NCBI GenBank assembly: GCA_017513125.1
Contig: JAFWDI010000010.1
Location: 62,001 to 126,000 of the forward strand
DNA: 64,000 bases
Direction: 5' to 3'
From: Lachnospiraceae bacterium
GTDB lineage: Bacteria; Bacillota; Clostridia; Lachnospirales; Lachnospiraceae
The translations under genes and the position numbers were made by a program. Positions 1-8,305 of the stretch are shown piece by piece. Each line of letters starts with the position of its first letter. The stretch's first letter is position 1. The notes beneath the pieces are model-generated. The model did not search any database. It saw only the letters and a program-made list of their open reading frames with translations, and was not told the origin of the DNA.

Positions 1-1299
1 GTAGGGCTGGCTGTGCGCGAAGAAGTCTTTGCATTCGTCGTCGGAGATGATCCGTTTCTGCTTCGTGTCCACGAGCAGGATGCGTCCCGGCGAGAGACGC
101 TTCTTTTCGATGATGTGTTCGTCCGGGATATCCAGCACACCGACCTCGGAAGAGAGGATCAGGCGGCCGGTGTCGGTCACGTAATAGCGCGCCGGACGCA
201 GGCCGTTCCTGTCCAGAGTCGCTCCGACGAGCTCGCCGTCGGAGAACAGGATCGCAGCCGGGCCGTCCCAGGGCTCCATCATGGTCGCATAATAGTGGTA
301 AAAATCCTTGCGGTCCTGCTTCATGAACTTGTCGTGTTTCCAGGGCTCAGGGATCAATGTCATCATCGCCAGCGGCAGCGGCATCCCGTTCATGTAGAGG
401 AACTCCAGGGTATTGTCCAGCATGGCGGAGTCGGACGCGGTCCGCGGAATGACGGGATAGATCTTATCGATCGCTTTCTCCAGGAACGGAGAGGACATCG
501 TCTCTTCGCGAGCGAGCATGCGGTCGATGTTTCCGCGAATCGTGTTGATCTCGCCGTTATGCGCGATCATCCGGTAGGGATGTGCCTTGTCCCAGCTCGG
601 GGTCGTGTTCGTCGAAAAACGCGAGTGCACGATCGAGATCGCTGTCTCGTAAAGCGGATCGCGCAGGTCGTCGTAGAACGCCCGGAGCTGTTTGACTAGG
701 AACATTCCTTTATATACGATCGTGCGCGAGGAGAGCGAGCAGATGTAGGTGTCGTCCGAACTCTGCTCAAATTCGCGCCGGATCACATAGAGCAGGCGGT
801 CAAATTCGAGACCGGCTTCGGTTCCGGCGGGCCGGGCCAGAAACGCTTGGCGGATCTCCGGCATGGTGTCGCGCGCGAGATCGCCGAGAATCTCCGGATG
901 CACCGGGACTTTTCTCCAGCCCAGGAGCTCGACGCCGTTCTTTTCGCAGATCACCTCGAACATGCGGATCGCGAACGTCCGCTTCAGATCATCATTGGGA
1001 AAGAAGAACATGCCGATGCCGAGATCGCCTTTCCCGATGTTTTCCGCATGGATTCCGGCCTCTGCCGCCGCCTTCGCGAAGAAGGGCGTGCAGACCTGCA
1101 CCAGGATGCCGACGCCGTCGCCGACTTTTCCCGACGCGTCCTTTCCCGCCCGGTGTTCCAGCTTTTCCACGATGCTGAGCGCGTCGTCGAGCACTTGCCG
1201 GTCCGGTTTGCCGTCGATATTCGCGACGACGCCGATCCCGCAGGCGTCATGTTCCGAGTTCAGACCCTGCAGATACTGTAGGTATTGCTCCGAGTTCAT
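1..1299 (-). CDS. gltB: Glutamate synthase large subunit, N-terminal part (runs off left edge)
   Basis: The first 433 residues are visible, from an ATG at 1299 preceded by an AGGGGGG ribosome binding site. A 19-residue propeptide (MNSEQYLQYLQGLNSEHDA) is followed by Cys20-Gly-Ile-Gly, the N-terminal nucleophile of the class II glutaminase domain, and later by the conserved blocks SIVHSRFSTNT, MIAHNGEINT, MEPWDGPAA and RNGLRPARYY. This domain splits glutamine and channels ammonia to 2-oxoglutarate to make glutamate in the cytoplasm. The FMN/synthase and GXGXG domains lie outside the window, so activity and cofactor cannot be judged. It diverges from glnN, which makes its substrate. Confidence 0.96.
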   Translation of the reverse strand, partial: MNSEQYLQYLQGLNSEHDACGIGVVANIDGKPDRQVLDDALSIVEKLEHRAGKDASGKVGDGVGILVQVCTPFFAKAAAEAGIHAENIGKGDLGIGMFFFPNDDLKRTFAIRMFEVICEKNGVELLGWRKVPVHPEILGDLARDTMPEIRQAFLARPAGTEAGLEFDRLLYVIRREFEQSSDDTYICSLSSRTIVYKGMFLVKQLRAFYDDLRDPLYETAISIVHSRFSTNTTPSWDKAHPYRMIAHNGEINTIRGNIDRMLAREETMSSPFLEKAIDKIYPVIPRTASDSAMLDNTLEFLYMNGMPLPLAMMTLIPEPWKHDKFMKQDRKDFYHYYATMMEPWDGPAAILFSDGELVGATLDRNGLRPARYYVTDTGRLILSSEVGVLDIPDEHIIEKKRLSPGRILLVDTKQKRIISDDECKDFFAHSQPY

Positions 1300-1420
1300 G
1301 AAATGGATCCCCCCTGTAAAAGATGTGTTTCGTGTTTCGGTGATATATAAATATGAAATTTTTCGCGATGAGCTTTCTGCGCGGTCTGGATCGGGCCTTT
1401 GGCCGGCCGCGTTAAGCTAA

Positions 1421-1441
1421 CGCTTATGGTGATTATAAGCG
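1421..1441. promoter_or_regulatory. Dyad overlapping the gltB promoter
   Basis: CGCTTAT (1421-1427) and ATAAGCG (1435-1441) form a perfect 7-base inverted repeat with a 7-base spacer. It covers the -10 region and start point of the gltB promoter, a position suited to a repressor. The cognate regulator is unknown. Confidence 0.45.
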
Positions 1442-1459
1442 ATTAATTATAAAAGTCAA
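1432..1459 (-). promoter_or_regulatory. Promoter of gltB (minus strand)
   Basis: Read on the minus strand, TTGACT (1459-1454) is followed after 16 bases by TATAAT (1437-1432). Predicted transcription start is near 1425, giving a leader of about 125 bases before the gltB ATG. Confidence 0.7.
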
Positions 1460-1484
1460 GAAAAAGAACTTTTAATCCAAACTA

Positions 1485-1513
1485 TTGACAGATTTGGTTA
1501 TGGAGGCTATAAA
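1485..1513 (+). promoter_or_regulatory. Promoter of glnN
   Basis: Near-consensus sigma-A promoter: TTGACA at 1485-1490, 17-base spacer, TATAAA at 1508-1513. Its -35 lies only 25 bases from the -35 of the divergent gltB promoter. Confidence 0.8.
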
Positions 1514-1530
1514 TAAAAATGTAAGACACG

Positions 1531-1575
1531 GCGTCTTCGGTGATCTCATTACCGGGGGCGCTCTATCTTTTTATA
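1531..1575 (+). promoter_or_regulatory. Terminator-like hairpin in the glnN leader
   Basis: Bases 1531-1544 can pair with 1548-1561 over 14 positions (four of them G-U) around a 3-base loop, followed by the U-rich run TCTATCTTTTTATA, immediately upstream of the glnN ribosome binding site at 1579. This resembles an attenuator, or a hairpin that limits translation. No clear competing antiterminator was found in the roughly 10 bases between the predicted start and the hairpin. Confidence 0.45.
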
Positions 1576-1593
1576 GGTAAGGAGGAAACACAA

Positions 1594-3690
1594 ATGGCGA
1601 ATGTACCGGAGCTTTTTGGGAAACTGGTGTTCGACGACAGGGTCATGAAGGCCAGGCTCACCGCGTCGGAGTACGCTTCCTTAAAGAAGACGATCGACGA
1701 GGGGCAGGGACTGGATCCTGCGATCGCGGGCGCGGTCGCGGCTGCGATGAAGAACTGGGCGGTCGAAAACGGAGCGACGCACTTTACTCACTGGTTCCAG
1801 CCGCTGACCGGCGTGACCGCCGAGAAGCACGACAGCTTTATCAGTCCTTCGCCCGACGGCGGCGTGATCATGGATTTCTCCGGCAAGGAGCTGATCAAGG
1901 GCGAGCCGGATGCATCCTCGTTCCCGAGCGGGGGCTTACGCGCAACGTTCGAGGCGAGAGGCTACACCGCATGGGATCCGACTTCCTACGCTTTTATTAA
2001 AGGAAAGACTCTCTGCATCCCGACCGCGTTTGCGTCCTACGGCGGGGAAGCCCTGGACAAGAAGACGCCGCTGCTGCGTTCGATGGAAGCGCTGAACAGG
2101 CAGGCGCTTCGCATCCTGCGCCTGTTCGGAAATGACACCGCGAAGAGCGTACGCTCCGCGGTAGGCCCGGAACAGGAGTATTTCCTGATCACGCAGGAGA
2201 TGTATGAGAAGCGCCCCGACCTGAAGTTCACCGGCCGTACGCTGTTCGGCGCGAAGCCTCCGAAGGGCCAGGAACTGGAGGATCATTATTTCGGCGTGAT
2301 CAAACCGAAGGTCGCGGAGTACATGGAGGATCTGAACGAGGAGCTCTGGAAGCTCGGGATCCTCGCGAAGACCGAGCACAATGAAGTCGCCCCCGCCCAG
2401 CACGAGCTGGCGCCGATCTACACGACGACGAACATCGCGACCGACCACAACCAGCTGACCATGGAGATCATGCAGAAGGTCGCGGCCCGCCACGGGCTGG
2501 TCTGTCTGCTGCACGAGAAACCGTTCGCCGGCGTCAACGGCAGCGGCAAGCACAATAACTGGTCGATCTCCACCGACACCGGCGTGAACCTGCTGTCGCC
2601 CGGCGAGACGCCTTACGAGAACGCGCAGTTCCTGCTGTTCCTGTGCGCGGTGATCAAGGCCGTCGACGACTATCAGGATCTGCTCCGGCTGTCTGTCGCG
2701 ACTGCGGGCAATGACCACCGCCTGGGCGCGAATGAAGCTCCGCCGGCCGTTATGTCCATGTTCCTGGGCGAGGAGCTCCAGGGGATCCTCGACGCGATCG
2801 AGGCGGACGCGCCCTACGAGGGAGCGAAGAAGACGAGCATGAAGCTGGGTGTGGACGTCCTGCCGAAGTTCAACCGCGACACGACCGATCGGAACCGCAC
2901 TTCGCCGTTCGCGTTCACGGGCAATAAGTTCGAGTTCCGCATGCTGGGCTCCTCGAACAGCATCGCCTGCGCGAACATCATGCTGAACGCCGCGGTCGCC
3001 GAGAGCCTGCGAATCTACGCGGACTATCTGGAGGGCGCGGAGGACTTCGAGACCGCACTGCACGAAATGATCCGCGAGACCATCCGCAAGCATAAGCGCA
3101 TCATCTTCAACGGAAACGGCTACGACGATGCCTGGATCCGAGAGGCGACCGAAGAGCGCGGGCTTCTGAACTACCGCACGACCCCGGACTGCATGCCGCA
3201 CCTGCTGGATGAGAAGAACGTGAAGATGCTTACCGGTCTGGGCGTGTTCAGCCTGGCGGAGATGAAGTCGCGCACCGAGATCATGCTGGAGAACTACTGC
3301 AAGACCGTCATGATCGAGGCGGGCACCATGGTCGGCATGGCGAAAAAGCAGATCGCCCCCGCGATCGAAAAATACACGGCGGCAGTCGCCGGCGCAGCGG
3401 TGGCGAAGAAGGCGGCGGCACCCGGACTCGCCTGCGAGTTCGAGGCGGAGCTGATCGGAAAGCTGTCCGGCCTGACGGACGCGATCTGGAAAGCGGCGGA
3501 AGACCTGGACGGCGCGATCGCAAAGATCGGCGGAGGCGAGACCATCGTCGAACAGTCGGAGATGATCCGCGACGAGATCCTGCCGAGAATGGAAGCGCTG
3601 CGCACACCGTGCGACGAGGCGGAGACGCTCACTGCCAGGGAGTTCTGGCCGTTCCCGATCTACGGCGATCTTCTGTTCGGGGTGAAATAA
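1594..3690 (+). CDS. glnN: Glutamine synthetase type III
   Basis: A protein of 698 residues, the usual size of GSIII, which forms glutamine from glutamate, ammonia and ATP in the cytoplasm. Family blocks seen: [11 protein letters not shown] near the N-terminus, [11 protein letters not shown] near 64, [16 protein letters not shown] near 262, [10 protein letters not shown] near 315, [14 protein letters not shown] near 372, and [14 protein letters not shown] near 435. The ATG at 1594 is chosen because AAGGAGGA at 1579-1586 sits just upstream; an open GTG frame from 1540 would run through the leader hairpin. It is followed by an ammonium channel, so uptake and assimilation are neighbours. Confidence 0.97.
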   Translation: MANVPELFGKLVFDDRVMKARLTASEYASLKKTIDEGQGLDPAIAGAVAAAMKNWAVENGATHFTHWFQPLTGVTAEKHDSFISPSPDGGVIMDFSGKELIKGEPDASSFPSGGLRATFEARGYTAWDPTSYAFIKGKTLCIPTAFASYGGEALDKKTPLLRSMEALNRQALRILRLFGNDTAKSVRSAVGPEQEYFLITQEMYEKRPDLKFTGRTLFGAKPPKGQELEDHYFGVIKPKVAEYMEDLNEELWKLGILAKTEHNEVAPAQHELAPIYTTTNIATDHNQLTMEIMQKVAARHGLVCLLHEKPFAGVNGSGKHNNWSISTDTGVNLLSPGETPYENAQFLLFLCAVIKAVDDYQDLLRLSVATAGNDHRLGANEAPPAVMSMFLGEELQGILDAIEADAPYEGAKKTSMKLGVDVLPKFNRDTTDRNRTSPFAFTGNKFEFRMLGSSNSIACANIMLNAAVAESLRIYADYLEGAEDFETALHEMIRETIRKHKRIIFNGNGYDDAWIREATEERGLLNYRTTPDCMPHLLDEKNVKMLTGLGVFSLAEMKSRTEIMLENYCKTVMIEAGTMVGMAKKQIAPAIEKYTAAVAGAAVAKKAAAPGLACEFEAELIGKLSGLTDAIWKAAEDLDGAIAKIGGGETIVEQSEMIRDEILPRMEALRTPCDEAETLTAREFWPFPIYGDLLFGVK

Positions 3691-3703
3691 GGAAAGGAAA
3701 AGG

Positions 3704-3738
3704 CCGGCCTTCCGGGCCCGCATATCCCGGAAGGCCGG
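3704..3738 (+). terminator. Strong hairpin between glnN and amt
   Basis: A perfect 13-base stem (CCGGCCTTCCGGG at 3704-3716 with CCCGGAAGGCCGG at 3726-3738, 9-base loop). No U run follows on the plus strand, so it may be a processing or stability element rather than a full terminator. On the minus strand it is followed by TTTTCC. Confidence 0.45.
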
Positions 3739-3807
3739 AACGGCCCGCCGCGCGAAGGCAGTATCCGAGACGCGGCGGCAGCAGGGGGAGAAGGAGTATT
3801 TAAGGAA

Positions 3808-5625
3808 ATGAGTGAAGTCTTCAATGTATGGTTTCTGATCGGTGCGGCACTGGTGTTCTGGATGCAGGCCGGCTTCGCGATGGTGGAAGCCGGCTTTACC
3901 AGAGCCAAAAACACCGGAAACATCATCATGAAGAATCTGATGGATTTCTGCATCGGCACGGTCGTCTTTATCCTGATCGGTTTCGGCCTGCTGATGGGTG
4001 AGGATCTGGCCGGCTTCATCGGCGCACCGGGGTTCGATCTGTTCACGGCTTACGCGAACTTCGATTTTTCGAGCTTCGTCTTCAACCTCGTGTTCTGCGC
4101 GACCACCGCGACGATCGTCTCGGGCGCGATGGCCGAGCGGACGAAATTCATGTCATACTGCATCTATTCCGCGGTGATCTCCGCGGTGATATATCCGATC
4201 GAGGCCCACTGGGTCTGGGGCGGTGGCTGGCTCGCACAGCTGGGCTTCCATGATTTCGCGGGATCCTGCTGCATTCACATGGTCGGCGGCATCTCGGCGC
4301 TGATCGGAGCGAAGATCCTGGGCGCGCGCATCGGCAAATTCAAGCGCGATCCGGGCGGGAAGGTCATTAAGGTCAATGCTTTCCCGGGCCATAACATTGC
4401 CCTCGGCGCGCTCGGCGTCTTTATCCTGTGGCTCGGCTGGTACGGCTTCAACGGCGCCGCGGCGACCTCGGTCGGTCAGCTGGGTTCGATCTTCCTGACC
4501 ACGACGGTCGCACCGGCGATCGCGACGGCCGTCTGCATGGCTTTTACATGGATACGCTTCGGAAAACCCGACGTTTCGATGTGCCTGAACGCCTCGCTGG
4601 CCGGCCTGGTCGCGGTCACCGCGGGCTGCGACGTCTACGACTGCGGCGGCGCGGCGATCGTCGGCGCGGTGGCCGGACTGCTGGTCGTGTTCGGCGTCTG
4701 GCTGCTCGATTATAAGCTGCACATCGACGATCCGGTCGGCGCGGTGGCGGTCCACTGTATGAACGGTATCTGGGGTACGATCGCGGTCGGTCTGTTCGCG
4801 ACGACTTCCGCGCCCGGTTACGCGATCGCAGACAGTGCGGGGCGCACGATCAGCGGCCTGTTCTACGGCGGCGGCGGAAAGCTTTTGGGCCTGCAGCTGC
4901 TCGGTTTTGTGACAGTTGCCGCCTGGACGGCGGTCACGATCACGATCGCGTTCCTGGTGATCCGGAAGGTCATCGGCCTGCGTGTCACCCGCGAAGAGGA
5001 AATGGCGGGCCTCGACTCGACCGAGCACGGTCTGCCCTCCGCCTACGGCGGGTTCGCAATGCTGCCCGAGACCGTCGAGTACGACGCGTCCTATATTCCG
5101 AAGGAAGTGCCCGCGTTCGCCGCGGAAGGAGTCGTTCCGGCGGCTGCGGCGGGAAGTGCCGGCTCAAGCGGCGCCGACTTGGGTGCCGGTCCGGTGTTCG
5201 TGACCGGAGAAGTGCCGCCCGCAGAGGCGGTCACGGTTCAGAAGATGCCGTCCTTCGAGGGCAGGGAGCATAAGTTCACGAAGGTCGAGATCATCTGCAA
5301 GGAGGCGCGGCTGGAGGCGCTGAAGAACGCGATGGTGGATATCGGCATTGCCGGTATGACGGTCTCGCACGTGCTGGGCTGCGGCGAGCAGAAGGGAAAG
5401 CCCGAGTATTACCGCGGCGTTCAGGTCGAGGCGAGCCTGCTGCCTAAGGTGCAGGTCGACATCGTCGTCAGCAAGGTCCCGGTGCGGAACGTCATTGAGA
5501 CCGCGAAGAAGGTCCTCTACACAGGACATTTCGGCGACGGAAAGATCTTCGTCTACGACGTCGAGAACGTCGTGAAGGTCCGCACCGGCGAGGAGGGCTA
5601 CGACGCCCTGCAGGATGTGGAGTGA
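3808..5625 (+). CDS. amt: Ammonium transporter fused to a C-terminal PII (GlnB/GlnK) domain
   Basis: 605 residues. About residues 1-395 are an Amt channel with eleven or so membrane segments, starting FNVWFLIGAALVFWMQAGFA; both pore histidines are present (IHMVGG, VHCMNGIWG). A linker rich in Ala, Gly and Pro (about 395-485) leads to a complete PII domain (about 487-600) beginning KFTKVEIICK. The T-loop reads QKGKPEYYRGVQV: Tyr535 matches E. coli Tyr46, but the position of the uridylylated Tyr51 is Val540. In other bacteria a separate GlnK plugs the channel when nitrogen is plentiful; here the gate is tethered, so regulation is probably by ATP, ADP and 2-oxoglutarate only. purF starts 21 bases downstream. 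Confidence 0.95.
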   Translation: MSEVFNVWFLIGAALVFWMQAGFAMVEAGFTRAKNTGNIIMKNLMDFCIGTVVFILIGFGLLMGEDLAGFIGAPGFDLFTAYANFDFSSFVFNLVFCATTATIVSGAMAERTKFMSYCIYSAVISAVIYPIEAHWVWGGGWLAQLGFHDFAGSCCIHMVGGISALIGAKILGARIGKFKRDPGGKVIKVNAFPGHNIALGALGVFILWLGWYGFNGAAATSVGQLGSIFLTTTVAPAIATAVCMAFTWIRFGKPDVSMCLNASLAGLVAVTAGCDVYDCGGAAIVGAVAGLLVVFGVWLLDYKLHIDDPVGAVAVHCMNGIWGTIAVGLFATTSAPGYAIADSAGRTISGLFYGGGGKLLGLQLLGFVTVAAWTAVTITIAFLVIRKVIGLRVTREEEMAGLDSTEHGLPSAYGGFAMLPETVEYDASYIPKEVPAFAAEGVVPAAAAGSAGSSGADLGAGPVFVTGEVPPAEAVTVQKMPSFEGREHKFTKVEIICKEARLEALKNAMVDIGIAGMTVSHVLGCGEQKGKPEYYRGVQVEASLLPKVQVDIVVSKVPVRNVIETAKKVLYTGHFGDGKIFVYDVENVVKVRTGEEGYDALQDVE

Positions 5626-5646
5626 TCGTGTGGATTTGGAGTAAAC

Positions 5647-7074
5647 ATGAGTATTCATGAAGAGTGCGGGGTGGTCGGCGTGTATGCGCCGGCCCCCGCG
5701 AATGTGGCGGAAGAGTGTTATTACGCGCTGTACGCCCTGCAGCACCGCGGGCAGGAGAGCTGCGGGATCGCGGTCAATGACGACGGCGTGTTTTGTTCGG
5801 TGAAGGACCTGGGCCTGGTCGGCGAGGTCTTCCGGAAGGAGCAGCTGGCGCGCTTCCCGAAAGGGACGATGGCGGTCGGGCACGTCCGCTACGGGACGAC
5901 CGGCGGAACGGACAGGAAGAACTGCCAGCCGATCGAGGTGAACCATCAGAAGGGACGCATGGCGCTCGCACATAACGGAAACCTTTCGAACGCCATGGCG
6001 CTCCGGAACGAACTGGAGCTGTCCGGGGCGATCTTTCACACGACGAGCGACACGGAGACGATCGCGTATATCGTGACACGGGAGCGGTTGAAGGCTTCGT
6101 CGATCGAGGAGGCGCTCGACCGGGCCATGGACGTGATCGACGGCGCGTATTCGCTGGTGCTGATGTCGCCCCGGAAACTGATCTGTGCGCGGGACCCGTA
6201 CGGGTTCCGCCCGCTTTGTGTCGGCCGGACGGCGGACGGGACGTGGGTCGCCGCGTCCGAGACCTGTGCGCTCGCCGCGGTGGGGGCCGCGTTCGTCCGG
6301 GACGTCGAGCCGGGCGAGATCCTGGTCTTCTCGGAAGAGGGGATCCGGTCGATGCGGAGACACTGCGGGACGCGGCCGAAGAAGCTCTGTGTCTTCGAAT
6401 ACATCTACTTCGCGCGGCCGGATTCGGTCGTCGACGGAGTCCCGGTCTGCACAGCGCGCAGCCGTGCGGGAGAGATTCTGGCTAAGGAATGTCCGGCGGA
6501 AGCGGATCTGGTGATCGGCGTGCCGGACTCCGGGCTGGACGCGGCGGTCGGCTTCGCGGCCGTGAGCGGCATCCCTTACGGAATCGGGCTGATCAAAAAC
6601 AAATACATCGGCCGCACGTTCATCGCGCCGGAGGGGCGCTTCGACCAGGTGAAGATCAAACTCGCGGCGGTCGAAAACGCGGTGCGGGGGAAACGGGTCG
6701 TGATGATCGACGACTCGATCGTCCGCGGGACCACGAGCGCGCGGATCGTGAAGCTTCTGCGCGACGCGGGGGCGGCGGAAGTGCACATGCGCGTTTCGGC
6801 GCCGCCGTTTCTGCATCCGTGTTATTACGGAACGGATATCGACTCGGAGGAGCATCTGATCGCCTGCCGGCATTCGGTGGACGAGATCCGGCAGATGATC
6901 GGCGCGGACTCGCTGGGGTATCTGCCGGTCGATGCATTGCCCGAACTGGCAGGCGGCGCGGGCATCTGCAGCGCATGCTTCACCGGCGCATATCCGACGG
7001 AGGTGCCGGCGGACGGCCGGAAGGACCGGTTCGAGCGGAAGCTCTCGGAACTGACTGCGGCGGACCGTGACTGA
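5647..7074 (+). CDS. purF: Amidophosphoribosyltransferase
   Basis: 475 residues. First committed step of purine synthesis: PRPP plus glutamine gives 5-phosphoribosylamine. A short propeptide MSIHEE precedes Cys7 (CGVVGVY), the glutaminase nucleophile; LQHRGQESCGIA and VRYGTTGG follow. The phosphoribosyltransferase half carries GVPDSG and the PRPP loop VVMIDDSIVRGTTS (near 352). Cysteines typical of the Fe-S type B. subtilis enzyme occur near CRHS and the C-terminal CSACF, but cluster ligation cannot be proven here. It follows amt closely and precedes carAB, so several glutamine users may be co-transcribed. ATG chosen after TTTGGAG. Confidence 0.96.
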   Translation: MSIHEECGVVGVYAPAPANVAEECYYALYALQHRGQESCGIAVNDDGVFCSVKDLGLVGEVFRKEQLARFPKGTMAVGHVRYGTTGGTDRKNCQPIEVNHQKGRMALAHNGNLSNAMALRNELELSGAIFHTTSDTETIAYIVTRERLKASSIEEALDRAMDVIDGAYSLVLMSPRKLICARDPYGFRPLCVGRTADGTWVAASETCALAAVGAAFVRDVEPGEILVFSEEGIRSMRRHCGTRPKKLCVFEYIYFARPDSVVDGVPVCTARSRAGEILAKECPAEADLVIGVPDSGLDAAVGFAAVSGIPYGIGLIKNKYIGRTFIAPEGRFDQVKIKLAAVENAVRGKRVVMIDDSIVRGTTSARIVKLLRDAGAAEVHMRVSAPPFLHPCYYGTDIDSEEHLIACRHSVDEIRQMIGADSLGYLPVDALPELAGGAGICSACFTGAYPTEVPADGRKDRFERKLSELTAADRD

Positions 7075-7150
7075 CCGCCGTCCGGCAGACGGCATAAAAG
7101 CGGTCTCCGACAGGGGGCGCGGGTCTGAAAGGAAGGAGCCCGGGGAGACG

Positions 7151-8305
7151 ATGAGACAGAAATATGACAGAAAGATCGTGTTCGAGGACGGGACCGAGGT
7201 TTTCGGGTACGGGTTCGGCGCGCGCAGGGATGCGGTCCTCGAGATCGTGTTCAACACGTCGATGGCCGGCTACCAGGAGATCCTGTCCGATCCGTCTTAT
7301 ACCGACCAGGCGGTCGTGATGACCTATCCGCTGATCGGAAACTACGGGATGGCGGACGACGACTACGAGACTGAAATTCCGACGATCGGCGGACTGATCG
7401 TGCGCGAGTACAATGCCAGCCCTTCGAACTTCCGGAGCAGGGAGCCGCTGGGCGCGGTCATGGAGCGCTTCGGGATTCCGGGCGTTTCCGGCGTGGATAC
7501 GCGGATGCTGACGCGCTCGATCCGGGATCACGGGAGCCGGGAAGTATATATAACAGATGTTATTTATCCGAAGGAGGCGTGTCTGGAGATCCTCCGGGAG
7601 CGGGAACTGCCGAAAGATGCGGTCGCGCGGGTCAGCCGGAAGGAGATCCGCGTGAGTCCGGCGGAAAACGAAACCGGCACAGCCCCGGCTGAGGACGGTT
7701 CCGGCCCGGTTCGGCAGGAACGCTTCCGCGTCACCGCGGTCGACTGCGGGATGAAGGAAAATATCGTCCGCTCGATGAACCGGAGGGGTATGACCGTGAC
7801 GATCGTCCCATGGAACACCCCGGCGGAGGAGATCATCCGGACAGAGCCTGACGGGGTATTCCTCTCGAACGGGCCCGGCGATCCGGAGGACGTGCCCGAA
7901 ACGATCGCGGCGGTCCGCGGACTGATCGGGCTGTATCCGCTGTTCGGTATCTGCCTGGGGCACCAGATCATTGCCCTGGCCTCCGGCGCGAAGACCTATA
8001 AGCTGAAGTTCGGCCACCGCGGCGGAAACCATCCGGTCATGGACCTCACGACCGGGAAGATCGAGATCACATCACAAAACCATTCCTACGCGGTCGACGA
8101 AGCGAGTCTCGCAGGTACCGGCCTGATCGTCACGCACCGGAACCTGCTCGACGGGACCGTCGAGGGCCTGGCCTGCCCGGAGAAGCGGCTGTTCAGTGTG
8201 CAGTACCACCCGGAGAGCGCGCCGGGCCCGCAGGATTCCGCGCATCTGTTCGACCGCTTTCTGCAGCTGATGCGGGAGGCGGAAGGAGGTGAGCGTCATG
8301 CCTAA
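7151..8305 (+). CDS. carA: Carbamoyl-phosphate synthase small (glutaminase) subunit
   Basis: 384 residues. Supplies ammonia from glutamine to CarB for carbamoyl phosphate, the entry to pyrimidine and arginine synthesis. The N-terminal half has [25 protein letters not shown] and [12 protein letters not shown]. The C-terminal class I amidotransferase shows [10 protein letters not shown], the nucleophile Cys268 in GICLGHQ, and the His-Glu pair in VQYHPES. The ATG at 7151 is preferred over an in-frame upstream start at 7067 that overlaps purF, because homologous sequence begins here and AAAGGAAGGAG lies at 7128-7138. It overlaps carB by 8 bases. Confidence 0.96.
   Translation: MRQKYDRKIVFEDGTEVFGYGFGARRDAVLEIVFNTSMAGYQEILSDPSYTDQAVVMTYPLIGNYGMADDDYETEIPTIGGLIVREYNASPSNFRSREPLGAVMERFGIPGVSGVDTRMLTRSIRDHGSREVYITDVIYPKEACLEILRERELPKDAVARVSRKEIRVSPAENETGTAPAEDGSGPVRQERFRVTAVDCGMKENIVRSMNRRGMTVTIVPWNTPAEEIIRTEPDGVFLSNGPGDPEDVPETIAAVRGLIGLYPLFGICLGHQIIALASGAKTYKLKFGHRGGNHPVMDLTTGKIEITSQNHSYAVDEASLAGTGLIVTHRNLLDGTVEGLACPEKRLFSVQYHPESAPGPQDSAHLFDRFLQLMREAEGGERHA

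Noticed and set aside
1540-1593. Upstream GTG start for glutamine synthetase
   Set aside because: It would translate through the leader hairpin; ATG 1594 has a strong ribosome binding site and matches family N-termini.
1520-1593. Glutamine riboswitch (glnA or downstream-peptide type) in the glnN leader
   Set aside because: The conserved core sequences of those RNAs were not seen; only a hairpin with a U-rich run is supported.
1936-3723. 595-codon open frame on the minus strand opposite glnN
   Set aside because: Shadow of a highly conserved gene caused by GC-ending codons; composition is atypical and there is no start signal.
1720-4830. Frequent GCGATCGC octamers resembling the cyanobacterial HIP1 repeat
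   Set aside because: They arise from common Ala-Ile-Ala codon runs (GCG-ATC-GCG) in GC-rich genes, so no special element is needed.
5164-7257. 697-codon open frame on the minus strand opposite purF and the end of amt
   Set aside because: Spans two real genes on the other strand and has no recognisable domain.
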